DNA of 64,000 bases from Thalassospiraceae bacterium LMO-SO8 (GTDB lineage Bacteria > Pseudomonadota > Alphaproteobacteria > Rhodospirillales > Casp-alpha2). Shown here piece after piece: positions 17,754 through 26,609 of this stretch. The notes beneath the pieces were generated by a model that worked only from the letters and a program-made list of their open reading frames with translations, did not search any database and had not been told where the DNA came from. Where the stretch lies: contig CP134226.1 of the NCBI GenBank assembly GCA_031655335.1, forward strand, positions 1,984,001 to 2,048,000, given 5' to 3'. The translations under genes were made by a program, and so were the position numbers. How positions within the stretch are numbered: the first letter of the stretch is position 1; each line of letters starts with the position of its first letter.

Positions 17754-19198
17754 TTGCGCCAGAACGCGCGGGTGAACAGCACGATCACCGTGAACAGTTC
17801 AAGCCGTCCCAACAGCATGCCGATGGCCATCAGCCATTTCGCGCCGTCGTGCAGGTCGGCGAAGGTCGTCGCCGGGCCGGTTTCGCCCAGCGCCGGACCG
17901 ACGTTGGCGATCGCCGTGGCGGCGGACGAGAAGGCGGTCACGAAATCGAGCCCGAGGAAACCCAGCCCCAGCGCCAGCACCGTGAAGCAGAGGAACCACA
18001 CGAAGAAGAACGACAGCACGGAGATGATGACCTCGTCGGAAATCGGCTGCTTGTTGTAGTAGGGGATGAACACCCCGTGCGGATGCAGCAGGTGGCGCAG
18101 CTGGGTGCGGCAGGCGGCATAGAGAATTTGGAAGCGGAACACCTTGATGCCGCAGGTCGTCGATCCGGCGCAGCCGCCGATGAACATGATGAAGAAGAAG
18201 ATCGGCAGGGCGAAATGCCCCCAGATGGAATAGTCGTCCGTGGCGAATCCCGTGCCGGTGATGACCGAGATGATGTTGAAGGTCGCAAGGCGCAGCGCGT
18301 CGGCCGGGTGTTTGTCCTGTTCCAGCCACAGCCACACGGCGGTCACCGCGACGACGGCGCAGACCGTGGTCAGAAACCATTGCACCTGGGGGTCGCGGGG
18401 TAGGGCCATGAACTGACCTTGCAGGAAGCGCACGTAAAGAATGAAGGGCAACGCGCCGATGATCATGCCGGCCGAGGCGATGTAGTCGATGGCCGCGTGG
18501 TTGAAATGGCCCATGGAATCGTCATGGGTCGAGAACCCGCCGGTGGCGATGGTGGTCATGGCATGGGCCACGGCGTCGAACCCGCTCATCCCCGCCAGCC
18601 AGAACGCGCCGGCCCAGACCATGGTCAGGAACAGGTAGATGACGCCGATGGTGCTGGCGATCTGGGCCGCGCGGGGCAGGGCCTTTTCCGTCGACTGGTC
18701 CGAGGATTCCATGCGGAACAACTGCATGCCGCCGACTTTCAGCATGGGCAGAATGGCGATCGCCATGACGATGATCCCGATGCCGCCGAGCCATTGCAGC
18801 AGGGAGCGCCACAGCAAAATGCCGGGCGGCAGGCTGTCCAGGTCGGTCAGGATGGTCGAACCCGTGGTGGTCAGGCCCGACATGGCCTCGAAAAAGGCAT
18901 CGGTGAAGCTGAGGTCCCGTTCCGAGAACATGAAGGGAAAGGACGCGAACACCGTCAGGGCGACCCAGGTCAAGGTCGTCATGACGAAGGCCTGGCGGAC
19001 GCTCAGGTTCCGCACGCCGCCGGTCGTCGCCGTCAGCGCCATGGCGACGCCAAGAAACAGGGTCACGCCGGCGGAGGCGGCGAACACCTCCCAGTCCGGG
19101 TTGCCGAGCGAGGCATCGACCACGGCCGGCACGCACATGACCAGCGCCAGCGTCGCCAGCAACGTGCCCACGATCATCAGAATGGGACGGAAATCCAT
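17750..19198 (-). CDS. trkH: Trk-type potassium uptake protein TrkH
   Basis: 482 aa from ATG 19198, the usual TrkH length; a longer upstream reading frame is rejected because it is not membrane-like. Multiple M1-P-M2 repeats with filter regions such as GLTTTGSTIL, TTIATGGFSTHD, ITGTGFATDDY and GGCAGSTTCGIK, each with the key filter Gly. Inner-membrane K+ channel-like subunit driven with TrkA, which is not in the window. Downstream of folE on the same strand, converging on dedA. Confidence 0.95.
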   Translation of the reverse strand: MDFRPILMIVGTLLATLALVMCVPAVVDASLGNPDWEVFAASAGVTLFLGVAMALTATTGGVRNLSVRQAFVMTTLTWVALTVFASFPFMFSERDLSFTDAFFEAMSGLTTTGSTILTDLDSLPPGILLWRSLLQWLGGIGIIVMAIAILPMLKVGGMQLFRMESSDQSTEKALPRAAQIASTIGVIYLFLTMVWAGAFWLAGMSGFDAVAHAMTTIATGGFSTHDDSMGHFNHAAIDYIASAGMIIGALPFILYVRFLQGQFMALPRDPQVQWFLTTVCAVVAVTAVWLWLEQDKHPADALRLATFNIISVITGTGFATDDYSIWGHFALPIFFFIMFIGGCAGSTTCGIKVFRFQILYAACRTQLRHLLHPHGVFIPYYNKQPISDEVIISVLSFFFVWFLCFTVLALGLGFLGLDFVTAFSSAATAIANVGPALGETGPATTFADLHDGAKWLMAIGMLLGRLELFTVIVLFTRAFWRN

Positions 19199-19299
19199 GC
19201 CCTTGCCTCGTCTTATCCCCGTTGCGACGAGGTTTAGAGCATTTTGGACAAAGAAGGAACCAATCGGCGGCGCGGGGCCGGCCCGGCCCCTTGAAAAGG

Positions 19300-19929
19300 C
19301 TAGTGGCCGATCATGGCCAGGAATTCGCGGCGCGTCGTCGGATCGTCGCGGAACGCCCCCAGCATGCGCGACGTCACCATGGTCACGCCCGGCTTCGAGA
19401 CGCCGCGCGTGGTCATGCATTGGTGCGCGGCCTCGATCACGACGGCGACGCCCTTGGGCTCCAGCACGTCGTTGATGGCATTAGCCACCTGGGCGGTCAT
19501 CTTTTCCTGAATCTGCAGGCGCTTGGCATAGGCGTCGATGACCCGCGCCAGCTTGGAGATGCCGACGACCCGGCGGTGCGGCAGGTAGGCGACATGGGCG
19601 ACGCCGATGATCGGCACCATGTGATGCTCGCAATGGCTTTCCAGGCGGATGTCCTTAAGGACCACGATCTCGTCGTAACCGTCCGTTTCCTCGAAGGTGC
19701 GCTTCAGGATTTCCACCGGGTCGGCGTCGTAGCCGGCGAAGAATTCCTCATAGGCGCTGGCGACCCGCTTGGGCGTGTCGATCAGGCCCTCGCGGGCGGG
19801 ATCGTCGCCGGCCCAGCGGATCAGCGTGCGCACGGCCTGTTCGGCCTCGGCGCGGGACGGCTTGCCGCCCGCTGTCTTCGCCGCCTCGGCGGTGACGTTG
19901 GCGACACTCAGATGTTTCTTGGCGGTCAC
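19300..19929 (-). CDS. folE: GTP cyclohydrolase I (type IA)
   Basis: 209 aa. Zinc ligands and active site are visible: [11 protein letters not shown] (Cys, His) and the second Cys in [12 protein letters not shown], with [14 protein letters not shown] and [14 protein letters not shown]. Catalyses GTP to 7,8-dihydroneopterin triphosphate, first step to folate and queuosine precursors. Lies between apaG (upstream, 34 bp) and trkH on the minus strand. Confidence 0.97.
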   Translation of the reverse strand: MTAKKHLSVANVTAEAAKTAGGKPSRAEAEQAVRTLIRWAGDDPAREGLIDTPKRVASAYEEFFAGYDADPVEILKRTFEETDGYDEIVVLKDIRLESHCEHHMVPIIGVAHVAYLPHRRVVGISKLARVIDAYAKRLQIQEKMTAQVANAINDVLEPKGVAVVIEAAHQCMTTRGVSKPGVTMVTSRMLGAFRDDPTTRREFLAMIGH

Positions 19930-19963
19930 GGTCGGGGTTCCCGGTTCTGTTGGGGTTTAAGGC

Positions 19964-20374
19964 TCAGTTCAGATGGATGCGTTCGTGCGGACTGTCGAGC
20001 GAGAAGGCCGGCACGGTGGCGTCGAAGAAATCGCCGGCCTGGGTCTCCATTTCGTAGGACCCCATCATCATGCCCGACGGCGTCGCCAAAGGCGTGCCGC
20101 TGGTGTATTCGAAAACCTCGCCCGGGTTCAGGACCGGCTGTTCGCCGACCACACCCTCGCCGCGCACTTCGTGGGAAGTGCCCTGCGCGTCCGTGATCCG
20201 CCAATAACGGTTGCGCAGCTGCACCGTTTCCGTGCCCTGGTTCTCGATCCGTACCGTATAGGCCCAGACATAGCGGCCGTCCTCGGGCGCGGACTGATCG
20301 GGAAGGTACTGGGGAGTCACGCTGACGCGGATGTCGCGCGTCGTTTCCGAATAGCTATGTGTCTTGATGTTCAT
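19964..20374 (-). CDS. apaG: ApaG-domain protein
   Basis: 136 aa from the Met of MNIKTHSYSETTRDIRVSV (ATG at 20374). The frame is open upstream but that extension has no family match. Conserved ApaG strands: YVWAYTVRIENQGTETVQLRNRYW, GVVGEQPVLNPGEVFEYTSG, and the glycine-rich GMMMGSYEMETQAGDFFDATVPAFSLDSP. Fibronectin-III-like fold; role in bacteria unclear (linked to cobalt/magnesium and Ap4A phenotypes in enterics). 34 bp upstream of folE, so probably cotranscribed. Confidence 0.93.
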   Translation of the reverse strand: MNIKTHSYSETTRDIRVSVTPQYLPDQSAPEDGRYVWAYTVRIENQGTETVQLRNRYWRITDAQGTSHEVRGEGVVGEQPVLNPGEVFEYTSGTPLATPSGMMMGSYEMETQAGDFFDATVPAFSLDSPHERIHLN

Positions 20375-20640
20375 GGTGTGTCGTTGCTTCTGCCACGGCG
20401 GGGCGCCGAGAAAGGCCAGTTTAGCCTCGGATATGGGGGGGTTGTCCACTAACGCCAAGGGTTTGTTGTCCTTGCCGCCGGTCTGCCCGGCCTGGAGCCC
20501 GCACAATGGCAAATATCGGTCTGATTCCCGGAATTTTCTTGAATCCCCCTCTGGGAAGGATAGGCTTTAACCATAAACGGACTTCGAAGGCCGACTGAAC
20601 GGCCCCTTCCTGCGACAAAAAACGCACTTGGGAGGTAACG

Positions 20641-22668
20641 ATGACCACATCCGACAACCGGCCCCGCGTGGCTGCCCTGGTCGGCCCCTACTTAAGCGGC
20701 AAGACATCTTTACTCGAGGAAATCCTGCGTCAATGCGAGGTCATTGACCGCAAGGGCTCCGTCAAGGACGGCAACATGGTCGGCGACGGCTCGCCCGAGG
20801 CCCGGGCCCGCCAGATGTCCACGGAAATGAACATCGTGAGCGCCCCCTACCTGGGCGATCCCTGGACCTTCATCGACTGTCCCGGCTCCATCGACATGCT
20901 GCAGGATGCCCATAACGCCCTGATGATCGCCGATGCCGCCGTGGTGGTGTGCGAGCCGGGGCAGGCCCGCGCCCTGACGGCGGCGCCGATCCTCAAATTT
21001 CTCGACCAGCACCAGATTCCGCACCTTATCTTCATCAACAAGATGGACACGGCCGAGGCCAGCGTCGCCGAAACCCTGGACGCCTTGCAAGGCCTGTCCG
21101 ACAGCCCCCTGGTGCTGCGGGAAATTCCGCTGCGCGACGGCGGCGACGACGTGACCGGGCATGTCGACCTGGTGTCGGAACGCGCCTTTCGCTGGCAGGA
21201 AGGCAAGCCGTCGGAGTTGATGGAACTGCCCGAAAGCATCCGTGACCGCGAGACGGCGGCGCGCACGGGGCTTTTGGAAAGCCTCGCCGATTTCGACGAC
21301 GCGCTGCTGGAAAAGCTGCTGGAAGACGTGGTGCCGGGGACGGACGAGGTTTTCGAACATCTGACCAAGGTGTTGCGGGACGGCAAGGTCGTGCCCGTGT
21401 TCTTCGGCTCGGCCGAACACGGCAACGGCGTGCGCCGCCTGCTCAAGGCCCTGCGCCACGAGGCCCCGGGGCCGCAGGCCACGGCCGCGCGCCTGGGCGA
21501 GCCGACATCGGGCGAAACGGCGGCGCGGGTGTTCAAGACCGTCCACGCCGGCCACGCGGGCAAGCTCAGTTTCGCCCGCGTGTGGTCGGGCGAGATCGCC
21601 GACGGCATGGCGTCGTCCCAGGGCCGGGTGTCCGGGCTGTCCAGGGCCTTCGGACAAAAGACGGAAAAGGTCGCCAAGGCGGGGGTGGGCGAGGTCGTCG
21701 CCCTCGGCCGCATGGACGCGGTCAAGACAGGCGATCTGGTCTCGGCCTCGGGCAAGGTCACGGGCATGGCCTGGCCGGGCCCCCTGACGCCGCTGTTTTC
21801 CATGGCCGTGCATGCGGCCAATCGGGGCGACGAGGTCAAGATGTCGGGCGCGCTCGCCAAGATCATCGAGGAAGACCCCTCGATTTCCCACGAACACAAC
21901 CCGGATACGGGCGAAATGCTGCTGTGGGGACAAGGCGAAATGCACCTGTTGATCACCCTCGACAAGATGAAGGGCAAGTTCCACATCGACGTCGACAGCG
22001 AACGGCCCCAGGTCCCCTACAAGGAAACCATCCGCAAGCCGACCAGCCAGCACGCGCGCCACAAGAAACAGTCGGGCGGACACGGCGAATTCGGCGACGT
22101 GCACCTGGACATCAAGCCGCTTGCCCGGGGCGACGGCTTCACCTTCGGCGACACCATCACCGGCGGGGTGGTGCCGAAGCAGTACATTCCGGCGGTCGAG
22201 GCCGGGGTGCGGGAATATCTTGCGCGCGGGCCTTTGGGCTTTCCCGTGGTCGACCTGTCCGTGACCCTGACCGACGGCCAGTACCACAACGTCGATTCCT
22301 CGGACATGGCGTTCCGCAAGGCGGCCCAGCAGGCCATGCGCGAAGGCATGCCCAACTGTCAGCCGGTGTTGCTGGAGCCGATCTGCAAGGTCGTCATATC
22401 CATGCCGTCGGAATTCACGTCGCGCATGCAGCGCCTGGTGTCCGGGCGGCGCGGCCAGATCATGGGCTTCGACGCCAAGCCCGGCTGGGCGGGCTGGGAC
22501 GAAGTGCAGGTGCAATTGCCGCAATCGGAAATGCACGATCTGGTGATCGAACTGCGCTCCATGACCATGGGGGTCGGCACCTTCGAATGGGAATTCGACC
22601 ATCTACAGGAACTGATGGGCAAGGAAGCGGATCAGGTGGTGGCGTTGAGGGCCCAGGCGGCGCAATAG
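20641..22668 (+). CDS. Elongation factor G paralogue (FusA2/EF-G-like GTPase)
   Basis: 675 aa with all EF-G domains. G domain: G1 GPYLSGKT (residues 15-22), G3 DCPGS (79-83) and G4 NKMD (133-136). Domains II-V follow, with the HEHNPDTGEMLLWGQGEMHL and GFPVVDLSVTLTDGQYHNVDSS segments of domains III-IV. Two changes separate it from housekeeping EF-G: the switch I RGITI motif is replaced by a divergent segment, and the G3 His of DTPGH is Ser, the position that activates the hydrolytic water. It is thus an EF-G-like paralogue, probably with altered GTPase control or a non-elongation role. It stands alone; the canonical fusA would lie in a str operon elsewhere. Confidence 0.88.
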   Translation: MTTSDNRPRVAALVGPYLSGKTSLLEEILRQCEVIDRKGSVKDGNMVGDGSPEARARQMSTEMNIVSAPYLGDPWTFIDCPGSIDMLQDAHNALMIADAAVVVCEPGQARALTAAPILKFLDQHQIPHLIFINKMDTAEASVAETLDALQGLSDSPLVLREIPLRDGGDDVTGHVDLVSERAFRWQEGKPSELMELPESIRDRETAARTGLLESLADFDDALLEKLLEDVVPGTDEVFEHLTKVLRDGKVVPVFFGSAEHGNGVRRLLKALRHEAPGPQATAARLGEPTSGETAARVFKTVHAGHAGKLSFARVWSGEIADGMASSQGRVSGLSRAFGQKTEKVAKAGVGEVVALGRMDAVKTGDLVSASGKVTGMAWPGPLTPLFSMAVHAANRGDEVKMSGALAKIIEEDPSISHEHNPDTGEMLLWGQGEMHLLITLDKMKGKFHIDVDSERPQVPYKETIRKPTSQHARHKKQSGGHGEFGDVHLDIKPLARGDGFTFGDTITGGVVPKQYIPAVEAGVREYLARGPLGFPVVDLSVTLTDGQYHNVDSSDMAFRKAAQQAMREGMPNCQPVLLEPICKVVISMPSEFTSRMQRLVSGRRGQIMGFDAKPGWAGWDEVQVQLPQSEMHDLVIELRSMTMGVGTFEWEFDHLQELMGKEADQVVALRAQAAQ

Positions 22669-22721
22669 CGGTGCAAAACATTGAACCCGGCGCAATGGCG
22701 CGGGCAAACACCGGGGCCCAT

Positions 22722-22756
22722 AAAAAAAACCGCCGGTCTCCTTGCGGAGACCGGCG
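22722..22756 (-). terminator. Intrinsic terminator of the sRNA candidate
   Basis: Perfect 11-bp stem, 22731-22741 with 22746-22756, closed by a GCAA (GNRA) tetraloop in the minus-strand RNA, and followed by eight U (A8 on the plus strand, 22722-22729). The T-tract exists only for minus-strand transcription, which fixes the direction of the upstream transcript. It lies about 325 bp beyond the LysR stop, farther than a normal terminator for that gene. Confidence 0.9.
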
Positions 22757-22920
22757 AGTTTGACAGGGAGGCTTCACGTCTGGGAGACGTTGGGGCCGCT
22801 GGCCTGGGGGGCCAGGGAGCGGTCCCGGTGCCGGATGACCTCCGGCAAGGTGGGTCTGGGAGGAGACCCAAAACTGCTTCCGTCGCCACGCCGCTTAGGA
22901 GCGTCCGGCGGCAACTGGAT
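22722..22920 (-). ncRNA. Candidate small RNA with six stem-loops and six CUCC anti-Shine-Dalgarno motifs
   Basis: The 411-bp gap 22669-23079 holds no convincing protein gene; its minus strand folds almost end to end. In order from the predicted 5' end: SL1 22915-22882 (10 bp, loop with CUCCU), SL2 22870-22851 (7 perfect bp, loop CCUCCC), SL3 22847-22829 (7 perfect bp), SL4 22822-22796 (bulge/loop C-rich with CUCCC), SL5 22790-22776 (6 bp, CUCCC at the tip), a linker with CCUCCC, then a perfect terminator. Six CUCC motifs fall within about 200 nt. A -10 element and a LysR-type dyad lie upstream, and a VtlR/LsrB-type LysR gene is adjacent. Existence and regulation are inferred from sequence only; it is not 6S, SRP or tmRNA by its features. 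Confidence 0.7.
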
Positions 22921-22926
22921 GCGGGT

Positions 22927-22955
22927 TATATAAACCGCCACGTCTGGTATACCAG
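22927..22955 (-). promoter_or_regulatory. sRNA promoter -10 (TATATA) and overlapping palindrome at -35
   Basis: On the minus strand, TATATA at 22932-22927 places the start near 22920, five bases before SL1. There is no good -35 hexamer; instead a perfect 12-bp palindrome, CTGGTATACCAG (22944-22955), covers that position. A poor -35 with a protein site over it is what an activated promoter looks like. The palindrome could be the LysR activation site, or a GntR/FadR-type operator, which often has TGGT-ACCA half sites. Confidence 0.55.
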
Positions 22956-22972
22956 TCACAAAGCTGCATTCC

Positions 22973-22995
22973 AGATATGCAATTCACGCATATCT
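22973..22995 (-). promoter_or_regulatory. LysR-type (T-N11-A) dyad upstream of the sRNA
   Basis: AGATATGC - 7 nt - GCATATCT, eight perfect pairs. The central T (22978) and A (22990) are exactly 11 bases apart, the core LysR-box pattern. Its centre (22984) is about 64 bp upstream of the predicted sRNA start, the usual position of a LysR recognition site at activated promoters. Confidence 0.55.
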
Positions 22996-23046
22996 TGTTC
23001 GCCGCCCTGCAAATATTGCATTTGGGTAACAAAAATCCGCGGCGGG

Positions 23047-23063
23047 CTGTGAAGACTGTGAAG
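23047..23063. repeat. Tandem repeat of CTGTGAAG
   Basis: CTGTGAAG, A, CTGTGAAG, two copies in a 9-bp register just past the LysR stop codon. Function unknown; it may belong to the 3' UTR of the LysR transcript. Confidence 0.35.
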
Positions 23064-23079
23064 CGGAAGCCGGCGAAGC

Positions 23080-23970
23080 CTAGAAGTTTTCCGGGTTCAG
23101 GCGGTTGACCAGGAAGTCGCGGAACACGGTGATGCGCTTCGAATTGCGCAGTTCCTCCGGATAGACGAAATAGGCCTCGATGGAGGGCCCCCGCAGTTCC
23201 GGCAGGACCTCCTTCATGTTGGTGGCCTCGCGGCTCATGTAGTCGGGCAGGGCGCCAATACCGAGCCCCGATTGCACCGCGCGGAAGATGCCGTAGATGG
23301 AATTGACCCGCAGCACCGGTTCCCGCGTTTTTCCGGGCGGGGCGCCCGCGGTCAGCAGCCAGTTGAGGTTTTCCACCGGCGGGCGGGCGTCGTCGCCGTA
23401 AACCACCAGATCGTGGTCGTCCAGGTCCTGGGGCCGGGCCGGCGTGCCGTGCTCCGCCAGGTACTCGGCCGAGGCATAGACATGGTAGTTCATGGTCATG
23501 ATGTAGCGCTGGATCAGGTCCGGCTGCTTGGGCGGGGCCAGGCGGATGGCGACGTCGGCCTGGCGCATGGACAGGTCCAGTTCCGTGTCGGCCAAAACCA
23601 GCGACACCGCGATATCCGGGTACAGGGTCTTGAACTCGCGCATGCGCGGCGTCAGCCAGATCGACCCGAACGCGACGGTGGTCGTCACCTTCAGCGGCCC
23701 CTGGGCCTCGTCCTTGTTGTCGGCGATGCGCGCCTCGACCATGGCCAGCTTGGAAAACACGTCGTGCGCCGTGCGGAACAGCAGTTCGCCCTGTTCCGTC
23801 AGGATCAGGCCGCGCGCGTGGCGGTGGAACAGCGGCACGCGAAGGCTTTCCTCAAGCGCGCTGACCTGGCGGCTGACCGCCGACTGGCTGAGGTGCAGAT
23901 CCTCGCCGGCGCGGGTAAAGCTGCCCGCTTCGGCGACGGCGTGAAACACCCGCAGTTTGTCCCAATCCAT
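23080..23970 (-). CDS. LysR-family regulator of the VtlR/LsrB type
   Basis: 296 aa. The N-terminus MDWDKLRVFHAVAEAGSFTR, HLSQSAVSRQVSALEE and PLFHRHARGLILTEQGELL is that of the VtlR/LsrB group, and the effector domain keeps ELDLSMRQADVAIRL and QPDLIQRY. Gene order lrp - trxB - lysR is also that of this group in Rhizobiales, from memory. In Brucella and Agrobacterium, VtlR activates AbcR small RNAs; in Sinorhizobium, LsrB affects oxidative stress and envelope. Unlike redox-sensing LsrB, this protein contains no cysteine at all. It lies 68 bp downstream of trxB on the same strand, and its 3' side borders the sRNA candidate. Confidence 0.88.
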   Translation of the reverse strand: MDWDKLRVFHAVAEAGSFTRAGEDLHLSQSAVSRQVSALEESLRVPLFHRHARGLILTEQGELLFRTAHDVFSKLAMVEARIADNKDEAQGPLKVTTTVAFGSIWLTPRMREFKTLYPDIAVSLVLADTELDLSMRQADVAIRLAPPKQPDLIQRYIMTMNYHVYASAEYLAEHGTPARPQDLDDHDLVVYGDDARPPVENLNWLLTAGAPPGKTREPVLRVNSIYGIFRAVQSGLGIGALPDYMSREATNMKEVLPELRGPSIEAYFVYPEELRNSKRITVFRDFLVNRLNPENF

Positions 23971-24038
23971 GGGAAATGCCCCCTGATCGGCCCTTTGCGG
24001 ATGCGCTCCCTAATTGCATCCGGGCCGGTTGTCACCGC

Positions 24039-25088
<1,050 letters not shown>

Positions 25089-25198
25089 CTAAGATAAGTG
25101 GGCCCCGGCCGCCGTGCAAGGACAAGCGGCCCGTCCACGGGGACATCGGCGGCGGCCGGATGAAGGCCCCCGGTGACGGGACTTTCCCCCGGCGGCGT

Positions 25199-25209
25199 TA
25201 TAATATAAT
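25199..25209 (+). promoter_or_regulatory. Promoter -10 region of the Lrp/AsnC gene
   Basis: Overlapping TATAAT hexamers at 25199-25204 and 25204-25209, with no clear -35. Just downstream, ATTTCGC occurs twice in direct orientation 13 bp apart (25208-25214, 25221-25227), a possible autoregulatory site. AGGA then precedes the ATG at 25253. Confidence 0.45.
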
Positions 25210-25252
25210 TTCGCAACAATATTTCGCCGCACCCGGGGGTTAGGAAACGATC

Positions 25253-25747
25253 ATGCAGCGCGTGAAACTGGACAAGATTGACCGGCGTATCCTGCGCGAT
25301 CTGCAAAGCGACGGCCGCATGACCAATGTGGAGCTGTCGAAACGCGCCGGGATTTCAGCCCCGCCCTGCCTGCGCCGGGTGCGGGCGTTGGAGGAAGCGG
25401 GCTTCATCCGCGGCTACCATGCCGATCTGGAACCCAAGATGCTGGGCTTCAACGTCACCGTGTTCGCCCAGGTCGGGCTCAACTCCCAGGCCGAACACGA
25501 CCTTGAGGCCTTCGAGAATGCCGTGCGTGCCTGGCCCCAGGTGCGTGAGTGCCACATGCTGGCCGGGGAAACGGATTTCCTTTTGAAGGTGGTCGCCGCC
25601 GACTGGGACGCCTATCAGGACTTTCTGACCACCAAGCTGACCGCGGCACCCAATGTCAGCCACGTGAAATCGGCGCTATCGATTCGCGCGTCAAAGGCCA
25701 AGCCGGGCGTGCCCGTGGATGTCGACGCCCCCGACGACACGGATTGA
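25253..25747 (+). CDS. Lrp/AsnC-family transcriptional regulator
   Basis: 164 aa. N-terminal winged helix KLDKIDRRILRDLQSDGRMTNVELSKRAGIS with PPCLRRVRALEEAGFIRGYHA, then the RAM ligand-binding domain (VTVFAQVGLN, VRECHMLAGETDFLLKVVAADWDAYQDFL). Such proteins form octamers and respond to amino acids. It is divergent from trxB. The equivalent neighbour is found beside trxB/lsrB in Rhizobiales as I recall, so it is part of a conserved block. Confidence 0.93.
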   Translation: MQRVKLDKIDRRILRDLQSDGRMTNVELSKRAGISAPPCLRRVRALEEAGFIRGYHADLEPKMLGFNVTVFAQVGLNSQAEHDLEAFENAVRAWPQVRECHMLAGETDFLLKVVAADWDAYQDFLTTKLTAAPNVSHVKSALSIRASKAKPGVPVDVDAPDDTD

Positions 25748-25760
25748 ACCGGCTTTCGCT

Positions 25761-26609
25761 TCACTTATCCAGATTATCGAGCAGCGTGTCCGCGATCCCG
25801 GATCCGGCGGCTTTCGCGCGGGTGATCGCGACCATCGCCTGATAACGGTTCGGCGCCGTGCCGCGCCCCGAAAGATAGGCGCGTCCGACCATGGCAAGGG
25901 CGTCCGCATGGCCCTGGTCGGCGGCCTTCTTGAACCAGGCGAAGGCCGCTTCGGCGTCTTCCGCAACACCGTCGCCCGTATCCAGGCGGCGGGCGTATTC
26001 GTACTGACCGGCGCTATGGCCGCGCTCGGCGGCGCGTTGCAGGGCGGTGGCGGCGACCTCGGGCAGGCGCGGCACGCCATGGCCGAGGGCGAAGCTCCGG
26101 CCGATCCGGAAGTACGCGGCGGCGCGGTCGATGGACTGGCTTCGGGCTTCCGTTTCCGCCAGGTCGTCCAGCCCGGCGAGCGCCTTTTCGGCCACCGCCT
26201 GTTTCATTTCCACGGCGCGCGGCTGGCCCCGGGCCGCCGCCCGCGACAACAGGCGGTATCCCTTGACCGCGTCCTGTTCGACCCCGATGCCACGCATGTA
26301 GAACCAGCCCAGCATGGTGGTCGCGTAGAGATGTTCCTGATCGGCGGCCATGGCGTACCAGCGCGCGGCTTCGGCGGGATCGACCGGGACACCCTGGCCA
26401 CGGGCGTACATGCCGGCGATCAGGGCCTGGGCCTCGGCGTCGCCGGAGTCTGCGACGGGCTTCAGTTCCTTGAAGGCGGCGGCGAAGTCGCCGGCGTTAT
26501 AGGCGGCCTGGGCCTGGGCCAATCCCGCGTGGGCGGGGCTGGCCTGACCTGCCTCGGCCAGAATGCCGCCTATGAGGCCGGTGATAAGGATCCAGCGATG
26601 GCGCGTCAT
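25761..26609 (-). CDS. Exported Sel1-repeat protein
   Basis: 282 aa from ATG 26609, which overlaps the stop of the upstream TPR-glycosyltransferase gene (ATGA); a longer frame runs back into that gene and is rejected. Signal peptide MTRHRWILITGLIGGILAEAG, cleavage near AHA. Sel1/TPR-like repeats of ~36 residues follow: AEAQALIAGMYARGQGVPVD, YATTMLGWFYMRGIGVEQD, GQYEYARRLDTGDGVAED and ADALAMVGRAYLSGRGTAP. A periplasmic scaffold role is typical; the partner is unknown. Confidence 0.85.
   Translation of the reverse strand: MTRHRWILITGLIGGILAEAGQASPAHAGLAQAQAAYNAGDFAAAFKELKPVADSGDAEAQALIAGMYARGQGVPVDPAEAARWYAMAADQEHLYATTMLGWFYMRGIGVEQDAVKGYRLLSRAAARGQPRAVEMKQAVAEKALAGLDDLAETEARSQSIDRAAAYFRIGRSFALGHGVPRLPEVAATALQRAAERGHSAGQYEYARRLDTGDGVAEDAEAAFAWFKKAADQGHADALAMVGRAYLSGRGTAPNRYQAMVAITRAKAAGSGIADTLLDNLDK

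Noticed and set aside
22722-22920. 6S RNA, SRP RNA or tmRNA for the new RNA
   Set aside because: No single long bubble-containing hairpin, no SRP GGAAG/tetraloop core, no tRNA-like CCA end; the multi-hairpin CUCC layout differs from all three.
22681-23052. Plus-strand ORF (123 aa) across the sRNA region
   Set aside because: No ribosome site, low-complexity translation, and it runs across the perfect terminator and palindromes; hairpin structure explains the sequence better.
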